A stretch of DNA of 64,000 nt. Origin: Chondrus crispus. Taxonomy: Eukaryota > Rhodophyta > Florideophyceae > Gigartinales > Gigartinaceae. The notes below the pieces were generated by a model that made no database searches, was not told where the DNA came from, and saw nothing but the letters and a program-made list of their open reading frames with translations. Position 1 is the first letter of the stretch; each line of letters starts with the position of its first letter. Below, piece after piece: positions 56,957-64,000 of the stretch. The position numbers and the translations under genes were made by a program. Location of the stretch: the NCBI RefSeq assembly GCF_000350225.1, contig NW_005179363.1:256984-320983 (forward strand), given 5' to 3'.

Positions 56957-58531
56957 TACACACACCTCCCTACTTCTACTTCCGAGCTTTTCGCAAGCTC
57001 TTAAGATTGCCCGCATATTGAAAGCCAACCAGACCTTGAACGCGCACAGTTACGAAAAGGTCTGATGTCGAAGACGACATCCAGCCAAATATCTTAACAA
57101 CTACGCCAACTCCAACTTATCATGTCGTGCGAAACGACGTCGGCCTCTACTCCCTTCCAATTACCCACTCTCACACTGCAAATGAAATAAACGACCAGGA
57201 TGCTGAAGAGCCTGAAACAAACGCAATGTGCAGGAAGTAAAAAAGAGACCGGCCTCCTTTCCCAACTACAATACCTCAATTTAACCCTCTCATTTCCCAG
57301 AATAATCGGGCCTGTCGAAAGTCAAAACGACACTCCGAATTAGAATCACAACTCCAGCTCCTCTAAATGTATTTCAGCGTTTCTTCACCATGGACATTGT
57401 GGGAATAATCAGTAAGCACAGAAATGCATATGCAGATATGAAAAGTGCAAGCAACCAAAATACTCGATAGTGGCACGACATCACAGTTGCGGAAATAGTA
57501 ATGTTCTTTGGGATATTACTGTACATGGGTTTGCATGGAGAGTCCGCTGTCGAAGACTACTGGAACAAAGATAAAAGAAGACCACAACACCCCATTTCTA
57601 AACGCATGAGCTTGCTCCAGTTTCAACAAACTAAACAGTACATTCACGTGTGCGACCCTCTCTGCGACAATGGAAGCTCTTTTTCTTTAATAAGCTGGAG
57701 CCCCTTTTCAGCCACGTGAGAGACACGACAAAGAAACTGTGGACTGCAGGCTGCCGTGTCTCTGTGTACGAGATGATGGTTACATGTATGGGGAGATCTC
57801 CAGAAACCGTGAGGGTCAAGAACAAACCTATCAGGCAAGGAAGGATTTAAAATATGGTCACTATGTGAACAAGGTTATGTTTTTGATTTTTTCCTCCATC
57901 GAATAGGTTCAAATGGAAGGGCCTCTAGCAATATCGTGGAATACTGATGCACTCTTCGGCACTGGTGGTTAAACTATCAGGGAGCTTGCCCAGAGGTGAT
58001 GTGCATTCAAAAACGATGTATCAAATACAGTGGTCCCGCGTTATTAAATCAACACGTGCCTTCATCTTTAGAGTGTTTATTACAAAGCCGTGTCTCTCAA
58101 AGCATCGGCCAAAGAAGAAGAAAAGTATCCTAGATTTTCTTCAGAAATATAAAATATGGCTCGTGACCATTTTTGCTCGCAGATCTCATCCCTCAGACGA
58201 ACCCGTGCAACAGATTCCAGCGCGTTTCTTACCGGGCGTGTTTAATAAAGATGGGTTTAATAGCGCGGTACCACTATATACATGGATAACCTATTTTCGA
58301 GCGTAGCGATGTTCAAAATGTTAAGGGCGCAAGCGATTGGATGCGTTGGAACTACAAGGTCCAACACTTCTGAGTTTCTAGCTGCTCTAAAGGTAAGAGG
58401 CAGTGGAAGTGAAAAATGCAGTGGGATACAATCGGGTCTGTGGTCGTCGACGGCGTCAACTGCATATGTTGGATTGATAACTGGGCAGTTTTTTTGCTTT
58501 CAACCGTACACGAGGTGGGCGCAAACCATAC

Positions 58532-59486
58532 TGTAGTGCAATGCGTCTGTCAGGCAGACACCAAGTTCCGACGGTCCTACACAAACCACAACAACAAAAC
58601 AACAACTGCCAACGGCAAGACGCTACGGAGTGTTCGAAGCTCCCTGTCCTCTTTAAGCGGGTTGGCGGCCCGCAGTAGCTCGGATCCCTAATAGGGGGGG
58701 CAAAGAGAAGGGCCCAGCCCGGGATCGGTAAATGGTGGTAGAGTCTTGTGAAGGCAACTGCTCGACGAGTTCGGAGGGGTGTCTACGTAAACCTGGTCAG
58801 ATGGGTCGTAAATCCAATGCTCGTAGAGCGCCTTGTACACCTTACACCCTTGATAAAGTCTTCGACGGGGACGTCGCAACGTAGCCCGTCGGGAAAGAAG
58901 AAAACATAGCAGCGCTACAACGTCATACTGCCTGATGGCAAAGTACCAACACCGGATCGGTCGCAACCAGATTCCGATGGAAGCAACGCTGAGAAAAGCA
59001 CCACTGTTGCACCAACACAGAAGCCCGATGGCAAATGACGTCACGTTGCAGATCGCAATCCTACAAGGTGGGACAAACTCAAGATTAAGGGAAGTTAGGA
59101 TAGGGAAATGAAGGAAAATTGATAAGGAAAAAGGAGACCCCCGAGAGCAAAGGTTACCGTAGGCTAGAGTAGAAGGGAATGTCTTGTGAAAGACGGACTT
59201 CGACCAAGGCAATATCAAACTCTGGCAACTCGGGTTACCTTTACTGACTTGGTGGTCAATGGGCTAACTTACATATCGCCCCGCCGAAGCCACTACAGTA
59301 GCTCGCGGCGCTAGATCCTAAATCTAATGTAATGTCAGCTAAATAATTGGTAACTAAATTAAAACAAATTATTAAAATAGTATTGTGCAAATATTCACAC
59401 GTGTGTCCCCCAATCCGGACTACTTTGCCATATCTTATTGATTTCCTTTCGTTCCACCCCCCTGCACAGCCCATTATTGCACTACA
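58532..59486 (+). mobile_element. Solo-LTR-like element, family F4, TSD CATAC
   Basis: The 955-bp insertion splits the piggyBac-like transposase between its ST-H-E motif and its DYN motif. It starts TGTAGTGCAAT and ends ATTGCACTACA, a perfect 11-bp terminal inverted repeat. Both flanks are CATAC (58,527-58,531 and 59,487-59,491). Only one copy is present in the window. A 176-codon minus-strand frame (58,688-59,218) inside it has no motif I know. Confidence 0.9.
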
Positions 59487-59946
59487 CATACAGTTGTTCG
59501 TATGAGGAGAAGACCAAGGCTCACTTCAACAAAGGGTAGGAAGGTTTGAAGCGTTTTTGGTGAAAGTTCAACAAAAGAACTACCAATACCCCTTATTATT
59601 GATGACTACAATCACAATATGAATGGTGTTGATATTGCCGATCAGTTACGTTCAAACTATTGTACCCATGTGCGTGGAAGGAGAAGTTGGCTGCCATTGC
59701 TTTACTGGATTTTACACACAAGTGTGACAAACTCATTCATAATACTCCGTTCTCTACTTGGACAAGAGTGGTTAAAGGATGGTGCTCACATGAAATTTAG
59801 GGAAGAATGATGCTGGTCTTTAATTGAACTGGGATGTCGCATGAAAAAGCAGACTGTAGTGCTGCAAAATGACGTGTCGGATAATCCGAACCCTAAGAAG
59901 AGAAGGCGTACAAGTCATTCTATCACAACCAGTTCTATACGTATGT

Positions 59947-59971
59947 CGAGGCATGTGTTATACATGCCTCG
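59947..59971. repeat. Hairpin, 10-bp arms, 5-nt loop
   Basis: CGAGGCATGT (59,947-59,956) pairs perfectly with 59,962-59,971, inside the piggyBac-like coding sequence. Confidence 0.9.
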
Positions 59972-60329
59972 GAGTGTATCGAAAGCAAATATTCGACGGA
60001 GGTGCGTGCTTTGTGCATAACTCTTCCAAGAGGAAGGGACGCCGACAAACAAAGCCCCTCAATCTTACATATTTTGCTCTGGTTGTGAGGAAGATTGTTT
60101 CTTGTGCATCACAAAAGACCGGAATTGTTTTGAGAAATTTCACATCGTGCAAGAGATATCGACTCTGGGGTGACTGACACTTGCTGACACAGGTGATGCA
60201 AGCTAGCAGTGGTGACAGTCTCTTCAATCTTTATGCAAAAGATTGCGCTGCGGCCAATGAAACCACACTCGAAGCTTAAATATAAAGCAAATTGTCAGTA
60301 AGTTAACAATTGTGGTCCTTACTTAGAAA

Positions 60330-61144
60330 TTATGATAAAATCAAGGCATCAGCATTTTTGCACCGGGCCATTTCAGTGCTCACATTTGTGCACTATTGCC
60401 TACAGGAGAGGGGGTATTATTTAAGCAGCTTTTGCAGGGCTATGCCGCCACCTGTTGACATACTTTCAGCTTTGGCGTTTTCAATTAGCTGCTTAAAAGC
60501 TAACTGAAGTTCCTCTTCCGTGTCGATACCCAGAACCAGCCATTTTTCGTCTCCTGTTCCATCCAGCGCGTTATCATCTTTCACAACAGTAGAGTGCTAC
60601 ATTCTTGATGAAATCAAACGAGCGACTGTTCCCTTACGATAAGCAGACTCTGCAAGTAGTTCAGTGACATCTACATTTCTCTGCTACCTGTCACAAGCAG
60701 CCACAAGCGCCTTACGGGCATTCAGCCCCAGTGATTCCAACAGGGGGCGGCTAGGGAGCGGTTCAGCAGTTGGCTGTTTAGCCACTAGCCACTTCACATT
60801 CCTGAGGGGTACCGTGGTGCCCTGTCGAATATGCAGTTCGGTGGTCATTTTCACAGCGCTATCACATTCAAAATAGATTGGCTTGTCCTTAGTAAAAGTC
60901 TGCACTGCCATTCCATACTGACGCGAGACATCGAATACAGTGATAATGATGTCAAAACCTTCAGAAATGAGCAATGCACGCACGTCGGGGGGAGGAGATT
61001 AATATCTGATCCCAAATCTGCACAAATGTCCCGTGTTACTGTACCTGTAAAAATCGCCATGATTATTGCGCTGCCCTCTTGAGACTGTTCTCTTTCATTG
61101 CGCATCACCCTGGCAGCGTTTTTCTTGTGGCGATGGTCCTGCAA
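60330..61144 (-). pseudogene. Gypsy-2 protease region
   Basis: ICADLGSDINLLPP is a retropepsin-type site in which the usual D-S/T-G is D-L-G. After a frame change the domain continues as EGFDIIITVFDVSRQYGMAV, KPIYFECDSAVKMTTELHIR, LRNVKWLVA and LLESLGLNARKALVAACD; the R/L-P-x-L-E-S-L-G-L end is typical of gypsy proteases. Further downstream WLVLGIDTEEELQLAFKQLI leads towards the piggyBac-like insertion. Confidence 0.72.
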
Positions 61145-61149
61145 GAAAC

Positions 61150-62022
61150 GATCCTTCTCAGCCTAATTTTCGCATGTTTTGAAATCTTTGAACAAAAAGG
61201 CGGAGCTTTTTCTTAGCTCACTCCGGGTGCAAACCAATGGTTTCTGCTCCTATTTCTTTTTATTCGAATGCATCTTAAACGTAGCATGCGTTCCGCCCTG
61301 GGCTACTTGATGAGTATATTTCGGATAATCCGGGATTTCTTTGCCCGGTCTAACTCTCTTTGCCGTTGCCTATATCTAAATCTCGGATTCTGTGGACGTG
61401 CTCTGCTTGTTCCTCAACATACTTGATAAACTGTTTCACATCCTTCTTAATACTCGCCTGTATTCGAGGTCTTTCTACACTATTGCCCTGAGCCTCGGTG
61501 GAAACAGGGCTTCTATAAGGTGGTTGACAGTCTTCTTTGGATTGTCATCTCGGAACGTGGCATAGCCAACATTTTCAAAGCGTTGAAAGTGGTCTACAAA
61601 AAGTTACCGGACTCTCATTGGAGAGTCCTTAATTCTCATAGGCATGCGAAGGCCCACTACAGCAGCTTCAATGACACGCAAGTCAGGGTCCTTCGTCCTG
61701 ACAGTCATTACTACTTGTTCGATAGCCGCCCGATGTGTGCCGATGTGAGATGGATAGACTCCACGGCCGGCGCAACATTGTTGAAAATCCCCATAAAATG
61801 CATTGAGCGAAGCACGTGTGGCCCGATACACAACTTGTAGCTAGCCGTAGTCATGGTGGGGATTTATTTCATGAACCTCCAGCTCGTACTCTTCACGAGC
61901 AGAAACAAACTTTATCATTTCCTTTGGGTCGAGGCTTTTCAGGACGGGTGTCATACCACGTCGAAAACGACAGAGTTACCATAATCAACGCCGTCAGCGT
62001 CAGTATCATTATCTGAACTCAT
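61150..62022 (-). pseudogene. Gypsy-2 Gag
   Basis: A start codon at 62,022 (MSSDNDTDADGVDYGNSVVF) lies 99 bp inside the 5' LTR, as expected for Gag. Later pieces include MHFMGIFNNVAPAVESI, DPDLRVIEAAVVGLRMPMRI, SPMRVR, FVDHFQRFENVGYATF and a Lys-rich end with CTRSELRKSSAFLFKDFKTC. Many stops. I could not place a zinc knuckle with certainty. The call rests mainly on position. Confidence 0.55.
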
Positions 62023-62120
62023 CTTGATTCCGAATCCGGTAAGCTCCCTTAGCAGCTTAAGCATACACCAAATGATAGTGAGAGGAATGCAAGAGGGGTT
62101 CCGCGGGACAGTTCAAACTG

Positions 62121-62962
62121 TGACCACTGGCACACCCCAACAAGTAGACAAGTGACCAATACCAAGGATAACAAGCAATGGTGTATGTAGCATAAACCCC
62201 CCCAAACGGCTGAGCGTGTACGCACAGTTCGCAGTGCGCCTGGATCGACAGAGAAGGGGAGGTACTACCTACGAACGGAACCGGGCATGGGCCCCGGTAG
62301 CGTGTGGTAGAGCGGAGAACGGACGGGGACGCGCGCATGCACGAGCGGATCGACGCCTCGACGCCCCGAAGCAGCACTGAGTGACGTACCAGTGCTGACG
62401 GGCGGAGGTGGATCCAGGCTCTCTCGCGTGCCGGCTCGTCCTCAACCCTCGCGGTTCCGTTTAAGAGCCTCGCAGTTGTCGGAAGCGTTGATGGTGAATA
62501 AGCAGTCGGGGGTACCGCTCTAGCCTAAGGATCAAGTACCAATCACGTGCTTGTCCCCCTCCTCCGCCGTCGGCTTCCCCTGGTATATAATGTACAAGTT
62601 AGTCCTATCGTACTACAGTACAGTACGGACTGTACTGTGGAGACCCTGTAGTCGGCGCGGGACGTCCAGTGCCGTGGTACTGTTGCCCATCAGGGCTGAA
62701 AGTACATGTGTGGTACGCGTGTGTGTGTGTGTGCGCGCTGTAAGGTCCGTACCTTACGGCGCGGGATCCACTTCTAAATCTAATCGGCGGCATTTATACT
62801 ACAGTGTAGGCACTGATGCCTCTTAATTGTTTCGATCTTCAGCTTACTAATAGTGGTCTCGTCCCTCCTCAAGTATGTCGCCGCAGTGCTAGCCAGATGC
62901 GTGCAATCACAGGGGCCTTGCGTCCCGCAGAGCTCCATGTCGTGTTACTTACTCTCTGACCA
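62121..62962 (-). repeat. Gypsy-2 5' LTR, interrupted by F1 copy E
   Basis: It matches the 3' LTR on both sides of the insertion; without the insertion and one 5-bp target copy it is 219 bp, against 218 bp for the 3' LTR. Confidence 0.9.
62186..62803 (-). mobile_element. Solo-LTR-like element, family F1 copy E, TSD GTGTA
   Basis: The 618-bp insertion starts TGTAGCATAAACC and ends ATTTATACTACA on the plus strand, with GTGTA directly on both sides (62,181-62,185 and 62,804-62,808). The empty site in the sister LTR reads CAATTGTGCAGGCACTG. It shares internal blocks with copies A-D. Confidence 0.92.
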
Positions 62963-63279
62963 TATCCCTAGTGTTAAGTTTTAATGTACGGGGCATCGTA
63001 CATTAACTTCAAGGGTCCACAGTACACCCATTTGAGTTCACCGCGACAAATTTACAACACGAGGGCATTGAGAAGGGCGTACGCAGTACGTAAACGATGT
63101 TTTACCCCATATGCAAACTTCCCTTACAACCCCTGGAAAGTTGCTACTCTAGGATCATTTCATTCCCCCAAATTGCCTTACGCACACGGTACACCGTACA
63201 CATGGAGATAGTATACCTACCTCTGTTTACATCTAAAGCCGGCCTCCTTCTTGCAGACCTGGTATGCGTACTTCACGAA
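62963..63279. other. Right flank of Gypsy-2, no gene recognised
   Basis: A short inverted block around 62,984-63,006 (TGTACGGGGCATCGTACATTAA) is visible. Nothing else was recognised. Confidence 0.4.
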
Positions 63280-63855
63280 TCATCGGGGGGCCGCTTCTGA
63301 CCTCCCCAGCCACTCTGAGGTGTCAAACGTTTTCCCATGCCATTTGATTCTTCGGATAATCGATCCAACCTGCCCCGAGATACACTTCTTCTTCCTTCCA
63401 ATTTCACGTTTCCCTAGACTCTTCGTAGAATACCACAAGTCCCAACAGGACCGTCGCATTCCGTCATACGTTCTAACACATAAATGCGTCTCACATTGAG
63501 TGCATTTAAACGATGAACGATGTCCTCCGTATGTGCTACCACGTTTTATATTCATGCCACACAGAGAACACCACCGCTCTGTTAGCATCCGCCTTTGGCC
63601 ATGCCTGTGCACATTTAGGCGTAATTGAATTCCTTCTGGACGGTTGAAAAATCCCAGCCGATTCCGTTTCCTTTTTTTGGCAAGCTTGAGAGGTCGATTA
63701 ATCTCAATGTCATTCACAACCACTGTAGGGCACGCATCTCCATGTTGGTCGCTTTTTCGTAAATTGTCGGCAAATCGAAGCGACGCCATGCATGCTTCAT
63801 ACCAAAAATCGGAGAGCGACTTAACATCCTTGAGATTCTGATGGTATGTGTCCAC
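63280..63855 (-). pseudogene. piggyBac-like transposase, C-terminal part
   Basis: A 191-codon frame holds SLSDFWYEACMASLRFADNL (the helical NA-type segment before the tail), a basic stretch, EGIQLRLNVHRHGQRRM and a Cys-rich domain (WCSLCGMNIKRG, FKCTQCETHLCV, RRSCWDLWYSTK). The layout is that of the piggyBac C-terminus. The catalytic region is not readable upstream, towards 64,000, so this is a partial copy or the window ends before it. It resembles the fragment at 52,553-52,815. An element X origin is the alternative. Confidence 0.6.
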
Positions 63856-64000
63856 AATTTAGAACCTACAGGGATCTTCAATTAGATCCCGCCTCTGGCA
63901 AAGTGATTGCCTAACGGGTTTCTGTTCCATTCGAAGGATGCTGATGGGCTGCGTACCATGGCACGTGCTTGCGCACTTCCATCAACCCCGCCTTAGTTTT

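Larger units (their letters stand above)
57361..60175 (+). pseudogene. piggyBac-like transposase relic
   Basis: The protein can be followed as FFTMDIVGIISKHR, TVAEIVMFFGILLYMGLHGE, DYWNKDKR and PISKRMSLLQFQQTKQYIHV (N-terminal part of DDE_Tnp_1_7), LWTAGCRVSVYEMMVTCMGR (the first catalytic D of S-V-D-E is Y here) and KNKPIRQG. Then MDNLFSSVAMFKMLRAQAIG with the second D, CWIDNWAVFLLSTVHE with a further D, the F4 insertion, then DDYNHNMNGVDIADQLRSNY, WLPLLYWILHTSV and a C-terminal Cys-rich domain (RRRCVLC...FCSGCEEDCFLC...CFEKFH). Stops and frame changes are frequent. A hairpin with 10-bp arms (59,947-59,971) lies before the Cys-rich domain. Confidence 0.82.
56700..60250 (+). mobile_element. 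piggyBac-like transposon nested in Gypsy-2
   Basis: Coding segments on the plus strand, opposite to Gypsy-2, interrupt its polyprotein between protease and RT. Exact termini were not found; TTAA sites exist at both sides, but I could not match inverted ends to them. The element contains the 955-bp insertion F4, two hairpins and a decayed transposase. Confidence 0.7.
52821..62962 (-). mobile_element. Gypsy-2: Ty3/gypsy chromovirus-like element with nested insertions
   Basis: Direct repeats of 218-219 bp (52,821-53,038 and 62,121-62,962 minus its F1 insertion) flank a minus-strand coding region in the order Gag, protease, RT, RNase H, integrase, chromodomain. LTR ends are TGACCA and TGGTCA/TGACCA. 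A piggyBac-like element lies between protease and RT, and F1 copy E lies within the 5' LTR. I see no matching target duplication (AAGAG left, TATCC right), so the ends may have recombined. The host sequence on the left is a piggyBac-like gene fragment. Confidence 0.82.

Noticed and set aside
58688..59218. 176-codon minus-strand frame inside F4 as evidence that F4 codes for a transposase
   Set aside because: No catalytic motif, odd composition, and F4 ends and duplication are explained without it.
56994..60310. TTAA target sites as piggyBac boundaries
   Set aside because: TTAA occurs near both sides, but the adjoining sequences are not inverted repeats, so the boundaries remain undefined.
1..64000. 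tRNA, rRNA or CRISPR arrays
   Set aside because: I looked for T-loop (GGTTCRANNCC) and A/B-box patterns and for regularly spaced short repeats. Single T-loop-like words occur but none lies in a foldable tRNA context, and the tandem repeats present are minisatellites without unique spacers.

Overview
The window looks like nuclear DNA from a eukaryote with a transposon-rich genome. There are no operons, no convincing ribosome binding sites, and almost no long intact genes. The main content is layered eukaryotic transposons: Ty3/gypsy with chromodomain, Ty1/copia, pogo/Tigger, Tc1-like DD34E, piggyBac-like, and many solo-LTR-like insertions. The one good host gene, a bZIP protein, is intronless and compact. 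The gypsy Gag/RT/integrase resembles elements known from oomycetes and algae. A florideophyte red alga or another TE-rich algal or oomycete genome is my best guess, but this rests on remembered family resemblance and is not proven.

Layout. 0.3-7.5 kb: solo-LTR-like repeats and two decayed pogo transposases. 8.3-15.0 kb: a decayed gypsy element on the minus strand (Gypsy-1), broken by two solo-LTR-like insertions and two hairpins. 15.9-20.8 kb: two pogo elements facing each other; the second (18,026-20,805) has recognisable terminal inverted repeats and TA target sites. 22.3-23.6 kb: a Tc1-like element with an uninterrupted transposase. 23.6-34.2 kb: the least repetitive part, holding the bZIP gene (27,901-28,539, minus) and a sharp strand-composition switch near 29.4 kb. 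34.2-45.4 kb: more solo-LTR-like insertions, one more pogo relic, and three pieces of an unfamiliar element, here called X, which combines a DDE-like segment with a YqaJ-type (PD-ExK) nuclease segment. 45.4-52.3 kb: a whole, decayed copia element with 452-bp LTRs and a 5-bp target duplication. 52.8-63.0 kb: a second gypsy (Gypsy-2) that holds a piggyBac-like element, which itself holds a 955-bp solo-LTR-like insertion. 63.3-63.9 kb: another piggyBac-like C-terminal fragment.

Three patterns stand out. (1) Four families of 0.58-0.96 kb insertions (F1-F4) share the terminal motif TGTRGTRYA in inverted orientation. Eight copies are flanked by 5-bp duplications, and two have a matching empty site elsewhere in the window. 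(2) Short, often perfect, inverted duplications (arms 9-31 bp, loops 1-15 nt) repeatedly interrupt transposon coding sequence. (3) Element X may be an undescribed transposon type. Nearly all coding units are relics with frameshifts and stops, so they should be read as history and not as working genes; the Tc1-like transposase and the bZIP gene are the exceptions. All domain names come from reading conserved motifs by eye; no search was run.
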